Notes: generated by a model not told the origin, from the letters alone. DNA of 64,000 nt from Paramecium sonneborni (GCA_905182985.1 CAJJDN010000023.1:81953-145952), one strand, 5' to 3'. Counted from the stretch's first letter, positions 11,001 to 22,515 are shown. A program made the numbers and translations.

Positions 11001-14000
11001 TTGGAAATAGAGAGAACAGATCCAACTACTTCTTTGATGGGTTAAAGTGAATATTAAAGTGTTTTAATAACTTCAAAAAATTTAGAACATGTTTATGCTT
11101 TTGATAAATGTGTACCATTTTATTAAAAATTATTTTATCCATTATCAAGAACTGAAATAATAACAGTAGCTTAAAGAATGGTAGAGGTAACACGAATAAT
11201 TAAAAATAAAAAAGGAGAATAAAAGGTTGAATGTAAAAGTGTTGATTAAGTTCATGGTGAAATATTATCTTTATAAGGAGAAGAGGATGATGTTAATTAA
11301 AAGAAGGAGACAACTCTAGAAGCAAGATTGAAAATTGGATCAACTTTAAGGGATAAATATTTATTATAATACGTTTCCTGTTTAGAAGATCCTCCAGAAA
11401 TGAGATTAAATCATTCAGCAGATGATAATAAATAAAAAAATTTTGTATCTGCTCTTTAGAATGTATTTCGGGATTTTAAAATTTAACTTGCTTAATAAAT
11501 TAAAACTACAAAACATGTAGATGAGGAAGATGAAACTTCAATTAAAGCTTATGTTTAAAATGTTTTACCTACTACAGAATATGGTACTAATCCTAATTTA
11601 TTCAATGATATAAATCCAGAGTAATTATCTATTAATGATGTTAAATCATAATTATCAACTAAAGAAGATATGGAATTTGTAACTGATTTTAATCTAACAT
11701 TTTATGATGGGTAATTCAAATTGTAAATCTTTTATCAAATCAATACTTAATTATTTGTAATTCATGGAGAAAATATTTATACTGCTAAAACATATAAGGC
11801 TACAATATTAAAATCAGATCTTGTTAATAATTATGAACTCCCTTATTCATATATTAAAGAAAATCCTTAAAATACTATTTTACCATTAATTGATTTTCAA
11901 GATGAGAAGTTTATATTCTCAAAAGATGAAATTAAATTATAAAAAATTGTTGATGACTATTTAGCATATGAATTCAATGAAGCTAAATCTTCAAAAAAGG
12001 GATAACCAATTGATTAAGAAATAGAGGAAGTTCATCCTGATCAAATGACTGATAAAGTTGTGATTGCTATCTATCAAAAAGATATTAGTACTTTATTCTA
12101 TGAATTTCATAGAGAATAAATGATTGTTAAAATAATCATTCATTTTAATAATACTAATGAAAAACGTGTGATTGAAATTGATACACATCATTTTTAATCT
12201 AAATATGTTGATGAAAGATTAAAAGATTTAAGTAATAAAAGAATTATTAAATTCTTTAAAGAATTCTCTAGAACTATTACTAAAGTAATTACTATCAATG
12301 AAAAAGATCATAGTCATAATTTTGAAGAGTTAAGAGGTGATTTATCTTTATTTTTAAGAGAAAAATTTGTTTAAAAAATTTAAGGAATGTTAATGGTCAA
12401 AAGAATGGTAGAGAAATTTAAATTGTATAAATAATTAAAACGTTCTAAAATTCATATACATAAGTTTATTTTAAATAATGGCTAACATTATATAGAAATT
12501 GCTTATTTTTTAATTAAATAATCTGGTAATCTATAACTCAATATGCGTGAATTAACTTTTGTTACTCCATAGGGTCATCTTGTTGAAAGAAGTAAAACTC
12601 TAAAGAGTAAAAGAAGATTAAGAGAAAAATAATTTATTATCAATTTAGATAAAATATCATAATAAAGTGATTAATTAATTAATTCATAAACTAAAAAATA
12701 AGATTAATTAGATTTATAGAGAATTGATTTTGCAATCTTCTCCCATTATGATAAAATGAAAACTATTGAATATTATAGATCACTAATGACTCCATTAATC
12801 TTACTAATATAAAAGAACCTTGTTGTCAATTTCAATAAGTTTCAATTTTCATTAACTCTTCCTATCACTATGATAGAAAGCCATATAACCAAGAAAAAAA
12901 AGAAGAATCAATCTCATGAAACTAAATTTTAATTAATGACTTTTGCAGTTATTGCTACTCAATCTACATTTAGAAAAAAACTATTAAAGAAATGGTTATA
13001 AACTAAGTTAGCTAGAAAAAGATAAATTGAAGAAAAGAATAAACACTTAGGAGAATTTATTAAAAGATCTTTTAAATAAATAAGAGAAGATGATGAAAAT
13101 CATTTTTATATTGTAAATGTATACAAATAACCAGGTAAGATTCCAAATTAAACAATATATACTTTTGAATTAATACCTATAAATAAAAGTTAAAGAAAAA
13201 CTAAAATGAGAGCCTCTTATCCTCATGATAATTTTTAATTAATTGATATAGGTGCATAATCTTTAGTAAATCATTTTATCAATAAAATTTATATTGAGAG
13301 AGGTATAATAAAATTTGATGAATATGCATTTTAAAAAGTATAAGATGATGGAATTTCAACAACATTTGATGAATTTGTTTAAAATGAATAATAAAATATA
13401 ATGGTTGATGAAAAAATGATTGAAAAAGATGTATAAGAAATATTAGTTGATTAGGAAAAATAAGGAAATACTCTAATCAATATTGTATATACTAATTCAA
13501 AATAAATATTAGAGAAGAAATCATATGATGATTCTTAAAATAATGTAACCAAATTGTAAGTTGATTTATCAAGTGTAAAAAAGTTATATCCGAATTTTAA
13601 TGTAAAAGATACAAATACAGTTAAAATTTTAAGTTAAAATTTGATAAAAGGAGTTAGAATGGATTAATTTGCAGGAAGTCTTCTTATTGATAAAAGTAGA
13701 ATTCAATCATCATTAATAAATCCTCTTAGTATTGGAGGAGGTAGATTGGAATCATAAATCTAATCATAACTTTAGATTCCATCTATGATTAATAGAGGTA
13801 TGCGTTTATCTTAAAAACCTTATGCAACAAATGTGCTTGCAAAAGAAACATTATATTACACTGGAAAGAAATACTTAATTGTTATAAGTTCAGTGAAAAA
13901 TAAGATACAAAAAATATTAAATTAAGATAGGGATTCAGTATTTGAAGATCATGAAAGAATATTAGAAATCAAAGCTCAAAATTTAAAAGAAAGATAGGAA

Positions 14001-14806
14001 CCATTTTATTGGTATTTGACACCAGATGATGCTGAGATTCTAACTCATGAGAAGAGTCCAGAAAATATGGCTAAGATTTTAACTAAGAATTTATAAATAA
14101 TAAATTCAAAATTTATATATTTATGTTTTAATTAATAGGATTAATAATCAGTAAAATTGAAGGCAGAAGACAATGTAATTTTATTTGTTGAAAGTACTAT
14201 AAGACCTATGCAAATGAAGTTTAGAAATAGGAAAATCTAATCTAATTATAAAGAATATAAAAGGATTTTTGTTAGATGTAAGGCGGATGGAACCTTAATT
14301 TTGAGAACTATAAATAATTTAAATACAACGAAGAGTGTGTTTGTGATATTGTTTATTGAAGAGAAGGAATCGTTTGTGTAAATGAAAACTTGGGATGCAA
14401 CAGAATAGATGTATTTCTGTGAAACGGAATTGAATTTAAAAAAGGTAAACGTGGTTATATATTATATTAGTATATATCGATTTATTTTTAGGATAAATAA
14501 AAATGTTTGAAAGCTTTATTACATTTTTTAGAATTCCGTAGTGAACAGAATAAGATTTAGTTTTTGCATCCAAAACCAGAATAAGTTTAGGATTATTTTG
14601 AGAAAGAAAAGAAATTATCAATACATTCATCATCAAGAATAGGTTCACCAACAAAATCTGTAGATTAAAACAATGAGCAACCTTTATAATTCTTTTAATA
14701 GGAACATACACCATTGTAATCACCTATGGTTGTAATTGATAATTTAAATGATGATGCAATTGAAGAAGGTTTAGAAGAAGAAAAGAATAATGTTATTTAA
14801 GAATGA
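8093..14806 (+). CDS. Giant TPR and IQ-motif protein, 2203 aa
   Basis: Four small introns (8277-8298, 8474-8501, 8670-8695, 14445-14470) give a 2204-codon frame. Residues about 110-260 contain tetratricopeptide repeats (AYNNLGCVYRRIGQTQLAFN, HDKALKASQKAIQAGKK, LEEAVKQYKRSL). A charged coiled region follows. Two IQ-like calmodulin-binding motifs are visible (KFIQSFMKGYLQRLR near nt 10420 and LIQRAVLRYLLKRR near nt 10840), plus other Arg/Lys-rich helices (KKFQRFIKRKLQELK). The remaining ~1300 residues are long beta/charged segments that I cannot assign. The layout suggests a scaffold regulated by calmodulin, perhaps axonemal or cortical, but that is inference. It is the largest protein in the window. 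Confidence 0.8.
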
Positions 14807-14864
14807 TGAAAAACAATTTATATATATTTATAATATAATAATAATATTAATAATATCCGTTTTA

Positions 14865-16085
14865 ATGAGAATTTATGCACTTTTATGTATAATTGCAATA
14901 GCATATTGCACATAAACTACAAAGTAATCTTGTCAAAAATATGATTAAGCTAGGCAAGTATGTTTGAAGAATAGTTGGGATAATTGACAAAAAGTAAATT
15001 AGGAAAAACTATTTTAAATATGATATCATTGCAATAATTTACAGAAGTGGATTTTAGTCCATTATTTACAGCAATAGATGATATAGTTGCATCAACATAA
15101 GAGGCAAAAGAAGAAGAGGCAGCATAGTTAGATACTTACTATTAATAATTTTTGAGTGATTCAGAGTTCTATTAAAATCAAGTTACAGAATATAGTACAG
15201 AAGTAATAATATAAGATTAATTTAATTTAAGGTTGCATAACATTAGAGTGATATTACAACATTTAGAAAAGATAGAAACAGTTTATAATAATCATTATAT
15301 GATAAAAGTCAATAATTGAGTGATGCTTAAAGAAATTAAGGTTAATTGTAAAGAACAGTCTAGAATAATGATTAAGCAACATCAAAAAAGACAGCAGAAT
15401 ACGATTAATCAATATCAATAGTCGATTAAGTGATAGCAAAATTACAAGTTATTAAATGTAAATTAAACTAATAATTTTATTAGAATCATCATTTATTGAA
15501 GTAAACTAAGAAGATTTGGCAGTTTCAGCAGCAACTTTTTCAAGAAGATTAAGTGAAGTATCTCATCTTCCTCATCTTTTTGAACCATTATCAAAAGTAT
15601 TAATCTAAATGAGTACATAAGGGTAATTATAATTATTAAATATTATAGTTTTGCTGATTAAGAATAAGCAGGTAATGCTATTAAATTACTTCATAATTTA
15701 AGAGAAGATTTAGTAGCTACAAAATCAGCTTTATTAATGAATGCTTAATTAGAAAAAGAAACCAATAATGGACTTTTGGCTTCTTTAGAAGAAACCATCA
15801 ATTTATTAAATAATGAAATTATTCCATAATTAAAAGGAGACATTGAAACAAAAGATGGAGAAATTGCTACTAAATAAGGATTATTGAAGGATGCACAATC
15901 AAATTTAGATACTGCTTAATCCAATCTTGATAATGTAAATTCTGGATGGATATCTAGGTATTTTTACTTTTTATTTCATTAGATAAGAATAAAATAAATA
16001 ACTTAATGATGGATGGGATAATGAATTAATGCTATTATCATAAGCAGAAACAGCTTTAGAAAGGGGTGGTATTAGAAGATAATGA
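14865..16085 (+). CDS. Trichocyst matrix protein
   Basis: A 360-residue secretory protein. The start is a classic signal peptide (MRIYALLCIIAIAYC). The rest is alpha-helical, Gln/Ala/Ser-rich heptads typical of the TMP family that crystallises inside trichocysts: KSKLGKTILNMISLQ, LYDKSQQLSDAQRNQGQLQR, AVSAATFSRRLSEVSHL and AQSNLDTAQSNLDNV. Five introns (14924-14949, 15232-15266, 15458-15483, 15623-15648, 15958-15982) are needed. The second, 35 nt, is long for this genome. The C-terminus (GWDNELMLLSQAETALERGG) matches the family's usual end. TMP precursors are cleaved in transit and stored as a calcium-responsive spring. TMPs form large multigene families in Paramecium, so the exact subfamily is not assigned. 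Confidence 0.92.
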
Positions 16086-16133
16086 AAAATATTATTACAA
16101 ATTTATCAATAATATTTATAAATTTTATTTGTG

Positions 16134-16487
16134 ATGAAAGGTTTCTTTGCAATCACAAGAGCTTTTATGGCTCCAATTGCTAAAACTACTTTTAGATTCT
16201 CTACCTAATAACATAAAATATAAATGAGAATGTATGTCATATTCTTATATATTAGTGTACTCAATCAAATAAATCAAATTATTAGATTGTCTTCCACTAT
16301 GTCAGGATTAAGAATAGCTAACCAATATGATTTATCATTATTTTCTTTACTAGAAGATGCTAAAGGTATTTCTAAATTATTATTTTTAGGTAATTCATTT
16401 ATATTTTATGAAAATTAAGATGATTCTGCGGAGCTTGACATCAGGCAAATTGGTTTGCACTTAGGATGTACCAATACCTTAAATTGA
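16134..16487 (+). CDS. Small hypothetical protein, possibly mitochondrial
   Basis: An open frame of 118 codons that also contains two GT..AG stretches of 24 nt each (starting at the gt of gtatgtcata and of gtatttctaa). Their removal keeps the frame and leaves 101 residues. The start MKGFFAITRAFMAPIAKTTF is basic, with hydroxylated residues and no acids, like a mitochondrial presequence. The rest (LRIANQYDLSLFSLLEDAK, DSAELDIRQIGLHLGC) shows no known domain. It sits between the trichocyst gene and a MICOS gene on the same strand. Function unknown. Confidence 0.55.
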
Positions 16488-16580
16488 ACAGAATATTAAT
16501 ATATAAATATTATCTAGCTAAATATTCTTAATAATAATAATATTGATAATGATAAAATAATAATTATTTTTATTAATTAA

Positions 16581-16873
16581 ATGTCTTAATAAAGTGATTT
16601 CGCTCTTGGATAAAGTGAAAAAGTGCTTTAACATACTGAATAAGAAATTTTGGATGCAGATGTTCATTTAAATAGGTGATCTATCATAAATAACTTAGAT
16701 TATTAGTAAAATCTGTTACTTACACAAGTATAGGATTATTTAATGGATCATTACTTTCCATTTTCTTCAAAAACAAAGTAGGTGTTATAGCCTATTGTTC
16801 AGGGATCGGCTTTGGTTTAGCATTGCATGAATATAGCAATGGTCTCTTCGATAATGTACGAAGATAAATTTGA
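16581..16873 (+). CDS. MIC10: Mic10-like MICOS subunit (inner mitochondrial membrane)
   Basis: Codes for 89 residues after removing intron 16676-16698 (23 nt). The polar head (MSQQSDFALGQSEKV) is followed by two predicted membrane hairpin helices. The first (TYTSIGLFNGSLLSIFF) ends in the FK basic turn (KNKVGV), and the second (AYCSGIGFGLALHEYSNGLF) carries the glycine zipper GxGxG. This is the Mic10/DUF543 pattern: small protein, two helices, glycine-rich second helix, short basic loop. Mic10 oligomers bend the inner membrane at crista junctions. The first-helix glycine motif is weaker than in fungi and animals. The call rests on pattern recognition, without alignment. Confidence 0.75.
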
Positions 16874-16995
16874 TAAAATAAAGAAATTATCATAAAAAAA
16901 ACAAGATTATATATATCTATATCTATATATATAAATATATTGTTCTTTCTTCAATACTTAAATATAATTTTTTTAAGTTTTAAATTTCAATCACA

Positions 16996-17358
16996 ATGAA
17001 TCATCACGAAAATCTTGAAGAGAAATCTGTGCTATTGCCATTTTAGGTTGAACCTGAGAACTATTCTGACCATATCGATTATGAGGATCAATAACCTTAA
17101 ATTAAGATCAAAACAAAAATTTCCTTTTTATCTTCTGTTATCAATTAAATTGAATCTTTAGTTATCTCTAAATAATAAGTTAAAAAAACCATAAAAAAAA
17201 ACAAAAAGACACCAAATCCAATGAAAGATGTGAAGTAAAAGTAAAAAGGGAAGAATACTAAAAAACAAACCAGAGTTTCCCTTAATGAATTTAGTGAAGA
17301 TGCTTCCTAATATGAGGAGTAGTTTTAGAATTATTACATTGAAGTAGATAATAATTGA
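16996..17358 (+). CDS. Small basic/acidic hypothetical protein, 120 aa
   Basis: An uninterrupted frame of 121 codons. The first half is acidic (NLEEKSVLLPFQVEPENYSD, HIDYEDQQ). The second is lysine-rich (KKNKKTPNPMKDVKQKQKGK), followed by TRVSLNEFSEDASQYEEQFQ. The short K..VSLNEF element recalls linear motifs seen in some RNA-associated proteins, but this is weak. No membrane segment or fold is visible and the protein is probably disordered. Its stop lies 36 nt from the stop of the convergent ADP-glucokinase gene. Confidence 0.55.
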
Positions 17359-17393
17359 TCTAACCTTCACTTTTATTTTATAGTATATTAATA

Positions 17394-18816
17394 TCATTAA
17401 TAAAGCAAAGAAGTGATGCCTATGTTATCACCTAAACCACATGTTCTTTGTGGATGTGGGTTGATTAACACTGGGGAAATACAACATTCACTATTTTATC
17501 TATAATCAACCTTCCAACATGTGCTCATTTCATAAATTAAATTGTCTTAGCTTATGGTATTATTAGTAGGAAATAGAGTAACTTCTTCTTATTCCAATAA
17601 TATCTATAGAGTAATCATTTAATTACTTGAAGATGTGATGTATCTTGAAATAGATTATCAACTTTAAAATCATTTTATGGTTTCATAGCTTAAATTAATC
17701 CCACAAGTATTGATCGATGCAAAGCTGGTTTAATTTCTCCCCATGCTTAATTTGAACAAATCATTTAAATAGTTTATGAATGAAAGTGCACTCTAAAATT
17801 AATTTAAAATCAATACCTCTCTATTTTCAATGTTTAAATTAATTTAATCACAATCTCTATCTATTAATTTGTACTTATCTGTTTTTATTCCAATTGACCT
17901 CTTGTAATGAAATTATACAATAGTTATAATTCTTATTCATTCATCCCAGTAGAATGAACATGCGGTAAAATATGTTCAATTAAATACATTAATAGATTTT
18001 CATCATTAAAAGCACCCATTTCAAAATGAATTTTTAATTGATTCTTGCTTTTTACTAAGATCTGTTTTAACTTTAAAATAATCTCCTAATATTCTTTCTT
18101 AGGTTTTTAATTCATCAATTAAAATCCTCCAATAACCAATAAATCAGGATGTATTTTTTCAATATCTGCTTCTAAATATTCTAATCCTGGAAACTTTAAA
18201 TTATCCTAATCATTCTATAAATACAATCTATTTGTATGCTAACAGATTATTGTATCAAAAACATCTCCTTCATCAAAATTAACTACTATATGCACATCTT
18301 GAATATCTTCTCTTAAAAAACTTGAAGGTATCATGGTTATTGATTCATTGAATAAGTTCTTATAATAATGTTTTGACATAATAGCTGATAAATATACATC
18401 ACCACCTTCCTTATATGTTAATAATATATATATACTTTAAATGCTCTTAAAGCCATTTATGCTGCATTTCCTCCTAAATCTTTGGATGTTGAAATTCTCT
18501 TCGAAATTTCCACGATATTTTCAAAATCATCAGTAATATGTAATTCAGATCCCAAACCATTTTCAAAGTAAAATAATATATTTCCACATATATTCTTTTT
18601 ATTTATATCCTCTTTACTGCATTATAGCTCTCTTAATAAACTTATTGCTTAAACTTAAATGTCTTCATCACTAGAGAAAGCTAAGAGAATTTTCTTCCTT
18701 TATGGTTTATAAGTATTGTTATTCAGAATTCTAAGTGATCTAGCCACAGAATCCTCTACATTTACCAAAAACCATGCAAACAATATGGCTAACAAAATTT
18801 AGAATAAAATTTTCAT
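17394..18816 (-). CDS. ADPGK: ADP-dependent glucokinase
   Basis: A 449-residue protein after three introns (23, 24 and 26 nt). It starts with a signal peptide or membrane anchor (MKILFQILLAILFAWFLVN). Family landmarks follow in order: the sugar-binding GGNAAQMA (preceded by SKDLGGN), IHPDLLVIGGFQLMN, LKIHFEMGAFND, VHSTGMNEQEL, the VHFH strand and finally the catalytic GLGD (TCGLGDNIGITSLLY). These are hallmarks of the ADP-dependent kinases, which fold like ribokinase and phosphorylate glucose using ADP. The animal enzyme is in the ER, and the hydrophobic start here fits that. The active-site aspartate of GLGD is intact. The length matches the family. Confidence 0.85.
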
Positions 18817-18823
18817 AATAATA

Positions 18824-19278
18824 TCAAACTGGTACTTGAGGAGGTGGAAAATTTTAGCTAGGCAATGCAGAATATCCTACTATTATTATAAGAAAGCCTG
18901 CAAAGATTATTAATAATCCTACTATAGATTCATGAATAATATGTGAATCCACAAAATTATCTATCATTAGGGTTCCACAGCTTAAATTATTTATGGGTTT
19001 TACAATATTATAAACATGCCTTTCCCACAATATTCTATCATAAATCCAAAGTATTCTTTAATCAATTTTACATTCAATTCAACCAGGATTAATAACAACC
19101 CAAAAATACTAAACTTTCATCAACTTTCTTACATCCAATATACAGTCCAAATCCCTATTAAAGTAGGAATATTTGGAGTAAAGTAAAATTTCAACACTCC
19201 CAAAACTATTAATGCTACTGCTACTAAAACTGATATGAACTTTATAAAGATATTAGCTTTATGTTCAGAACAGGCCAT
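18824..19278 (-). CDS. COPI-associated/TVP15-like four-helix membrane protein
   Basis: Codes for 133 residues with introns of 30 and 23 nt. Four hydrophobic helices are evident: FISVLVAVALIVLGVLKFYF, FSIFGLLLILVELNV, FGFMIEYCGKGMFIIFCG and VGLLIIFAGFLIIIVGYSA. The pattern LVELNVKLIKEYFGF plus the glycine-rich GKGMF turn matches the COPI-associated protein family (yeast TVP15), Golgi membrane proteins. The tail is proline-rich (PPPQVPV). Its stop lies 8 nt from the ADP-glucokinase start on the same strand. It is divergent from the BAF60 gene, sharing a ~128-nt promoter gap. Its first 91 nt fall inside the duplicated block (19188-20344). Confidence 0.65.
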
Positions 19279-20344
19279 TTTAAATTTAAATAATTTATAT
19301 TATCAATTATATAAAAATTTTATTATTAGTATCATCATTATATTCCTTATATTATCATTATAACACTAGCTTATTAAAATTATTATATATATAAAATATT
19401 TATTAAATGGCATCTCAATAATAATAATAATAATAAACTACTCAATAGCAACCAACTTAATAAAAACAACCTATCAGATAACCAGATGTTAAAACTTAAC
19501 TAAAATAACTTTATGATAAATCTAGTATTTAATTTGATGATGAAACAATTGAATTGTGTCCATAAATTTAAATCTTGAATAACCTAGTTAAGTAATATTT
19601 ATCAATATATAAAGATATGAGAATCGTATAGATTAAATGATAAAAAATAAGCGAGTTGATTTATAAGAATCCTTTATTCAGCCAGGATAATATCTTAAAA
19701 AGACCCTTAGAATTATTGTCTACTCTGAATTAGTTTGTGATGAATGGAATCTTTTCATCAAAGGACAAGTGATATCAGAGGACAAGAAACCTTTTTCTTA
19801 TTTTATCAGACAACTTGAAGTCCAATTTGATAAAACATATTATCCCTCTTAAAATGTTATCTAATGGAGCAGGAATCATATTCAATAGCAATAACAATAA
19901 TAGTCTTAATAATAATAGCAATAAGAAACAAGTGGCTTTCATATCAAAAGAAAAGGGCCAGCTTGCGATGTGATCATATCTATTAGTCTCTAAACTTATC
20001 CATAGAAATACAAATTGCATAAAACATTGTAATAATTACTTGGAATTAAAGAAGGAACTAGATCTTAGATCTTGTATTGTTTTTGGGAATATGTAAAAGT
20101 ATATATTCCTTAATAATTTATTAGTTAAATAATCTGACAGATAAGGAAAGTAAAGATTATATTATTGCCGATGAATAATTAAAGCAACTGTTTGGATAGG
20201 AACGTATTCCTTTATCTAATCTTAATATACTATTAAAAATGTTTATTGAAAATCCAGAACCAATTGTCATAAAACACCATTTGGGAGTTAGCAATTATAT
20301 TGGATTTGATGTTGTAGTAGAGTAAGAAATGAGTTATCAACCTG
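19188..20344. repeat. Exact direct repeat, copy 1 (assembly artefact)
   Basis: This 1157-nt block recurs at 20346-21502. The offset is 1158, and every stretch I compared was identical, including AT-rich intergenic sequence and introns. The copies are separated by one N at 20345. Copy 1 continues uniquely on its left and copy 2 uniquely on its right. This is the signature of two overlapping contigs joined without merging. Confidence 0.95.
19407..20344 (+). CDS. BAF60-like gene, truncated duplicate copy
   Basis: This is identical to the first 938 nt of the complete gene at 20565, including both introns. It stops in mid-codon at the N at 20345. It is best regarded as a ghost created by the contig overlap and not as a second gene. 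It should be ignored when counting genes. Confidence 0.9.
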
Positions 20345-20345
20345 N

Positions 20346-20436
20346 ATTTCAACACTCCCAAAACTATTAATGCTACTGCTACTAAAACTGATATGAACTT
20401 TATAAAGATATTAGCTTTATGTTCAGAACAGGCCAT
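20346..20436 (-). CDS. TVP15-like gene, 5' fragment (artefactual duplicate)
   Basis: The first 91 nt of the gene at 18824-19278, with its start codon at 20434-20436, end abruptly at the N at 20345. The coding text (MACSEHKANIFIKFISVLVA) is identical to the true copy. It lies at the left edge of repeat copy 2 and has no independent existence if the join is an artefact. Confidence 0.9.
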
Positions 20437-21502
20437 TTTAAATTTAAATAATTTATATTATCAATTATATAAAAATTTTATTATTAGTATCATCATTATA
20501 TTCCTTATATTATCATTATAACACTAGCTTATTAAAATTATTATATATATAAAATATTTATTAAATGGCATCTCAATAATAATAATAATAATAAACTACT
20601 CAATAGCAACCAACTTAATAAAAACAACCTATCAGATAACCAGATGTTAAAACTTAACTAAAATAACTTTATGATAAATCTAGTATTTAATTTGATGATG
20701 AAACAATTGAATTGTGTCCATAAATTTAAATCTTGAATAACCTAGTTAAGTAATATTTATCAATATATAAAGATATGAGAATCGTATAGATTAAATGATA
20801 AAAAATAAGCGAGTTGATTTATAAGAATCCTTTATTCAGCCAGGATAATATCTTAAAAAGACCCTTAGAATTATTGTCTACTCTGAATTAGTTTGTGATG
20901 AATGGAATCTTTTCATCAAAGGACAAGTGATATCAGAGGACAAGAAACCTTTTTCTTATTTTATCAGACAACTTGAAGTCCAATTTGATAAAACATATTA
21001 TCCCTCTTAAAATGTTATCTAATGGAGCAGGAATCATATTCAATAGCAATAACAATAATAGTCTTAATAATAATAGCAATAAGAAACAAGTGGCTTTCAT
21101 ATCAAAAGAAAAGGGCCAGCTTGCGATGTGATCATATCTATTAGTCTCTAAACTTATCCATAGAAATACAAATTGCATAAAACATTGTAATAATTACTTG
21201 GAATTAAAGAAGGAACTAGATCTTAGATCTTGTATTGTTTTTGGGAATATGTAAAAGTATATATTCCTTAATAATTTATTAGTTAAATAATCTGACAGAT
21301 AAGGAAAGTAAAGATTATATTATTGCCGATGAATAATTAAAGCAACTGTTTGGATAGGAACGTATTCCTTTATCTAATCTTAATATACTATTAAAAATGT
21401 TTATTGAAAATCCAGAACCAATTGTCATAAAACACCATTTGGGAGTTAGCAATTATATTGGATTTGATGTTGTAGTAGAGTAAGAAATGAGTTATCAACC
21501 TG
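20346..21502. repeat. Exact direct repeat, copy 2 (assembly artefact)
   Basis: Second copy of the 1157-nt block starting at 19188. It flows without a break into the unique 3' half of the BAF60-like gene. Collapsing the two copies would shorten the true locus by 1158 positions. Confidence 0.95.
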
Positions 21503-21873
21503 AATTAATGCCATTTTTAGCCCAAAAAGTTGTTACAGAAGATAATTCAGAGAAGAAATAATAAAGGGCAGAACATCCATTTATATAGTTAAATTAAAAA
21601 ATCAAGGGATTTGAAAAATAGATTTAGAAATACATAGAATAAAGTAAGAGCCATAAATTAAAGAGAGATGCTTATTATGAATATCAAAAGAATCCTAGTT
21701 TGTTTTTGGAAAATTTATTTTTGCAATAAAATTCTTATTTAGAACTTATGTAAAATGATGATGAAATGCGAAATGAAGATCCAAAAAACATGAAATTCCT
21801 TATGAAAAATTAAGAATTAGTTGAAAGGCAGATTCGTAAATATTTGGAATAGCAATAACAACCTTAATAATGA
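20565..21873 (+). CDS. BAF60/SMARCD/Rsc6-like SWI/SNF subunit with SWIB domain
   Basis: The complete copy: 418 residues after introns 20784-20809 and 21257-21282 (26 nt each). A glutamine-rich start (six consecutive TAA codons) precedes a BAF60 core (LRIIVYSELVCDEWNLFIKG, FIRQLEVQFDKTYYPSQNVI, FHIKRKGPACDVIISI). The SWIB domain follows (LQQLLGIKEGTRSQILYCFW, DYIIADEQLKQLFGQERIPL), then a coiled C-terminal part ending in poly-Q. BAF60 proteins bridge transcription factors and the SWI/SNF remodeller in the nucleus. A second polyQ tract interrupts the core. Domain order and length fit the family well. Confidence 0.88.
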
Positions 21874-22065
21874 GTTATGGATATATTTAATGTTTTGAAC
21901 ATATTATAATTTTAATCATTAAAAATTGCTTTTTATTTCAAGACATACAAAATCAGAAAAAATATAATTAAATACAACATTCTCTGTAAGTATGAACTCT
22001 TATATAAGTTTATATTTATAAGGGTTCGCATAAAAAGTTAAAGTATAATAAATTGATAGGCAAAT

Positions 22066-22515
22066 ATGATGGATTGAAACTAAGTATAATAAACTATTAT
22101 TTTATCATATTAAAAAGAATTTCTTGTAGATTTGAAATGAACTCATAATCCTATTTTGGAAGCAGGATTTTATTTCCTTCTATTTTATTTGCTTTATCGA
22201 GATAAATAATTCTCAGTGTAGTTCATTAAAGCTGTTGATTAAAAGACATTAAAACTATTGAAAAATTTTGAAAGCCATAAGGTCTATTGAAATAATATTT
22301 TTAAAGTTATGACATTTCAATTAACATATTAAGAATTGAGAAGGCATTAAGATTTTCTAATTTGACAGATCGAAAAATAAATAATAAATGTCCATTTTAA
22401 TGAATATTATTTATAATTATTCGACGAAATAGATATTAAAGATTTTTAATGACAGAACCTCAATAAAACATTTCAAAAAGAATTAACAATGGTGTTAGTA
22501 TAGTAGAAAAAGGTA
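22066..22515 (+). pseudogene. Decayed coding frame with five in-frame TGA codons
   Basis: From the ATG ATG at 22066 a single frame keeps protein-like composition for about 150 codons without any frameshift (NPILEAGFYFLLFYLLYRDK, QFSVQFIKAVDQKTLKLLK, VMTFQLTYQELRRHQDF, IEKQIINVHFNEYYLQLFDE). TGA occurs at five places, each where tryptophan would read naturally. The stretch contains no TGG in this frame. No family is recognised. The simplest reading is a pseudogene with TGG-to-TGA transitions, the commonest route to a stop in this code. See findings. Confidence 0.35.

Noticed and set aside
19775..21178. Two identical minus-strand frames (19775-20020 and 20933-21178) with leucine runs
   Set aside because: They are antisense shadows of the polyQ-containing BAF60-like exons. 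The identity reflects the contig-overlap duplication.
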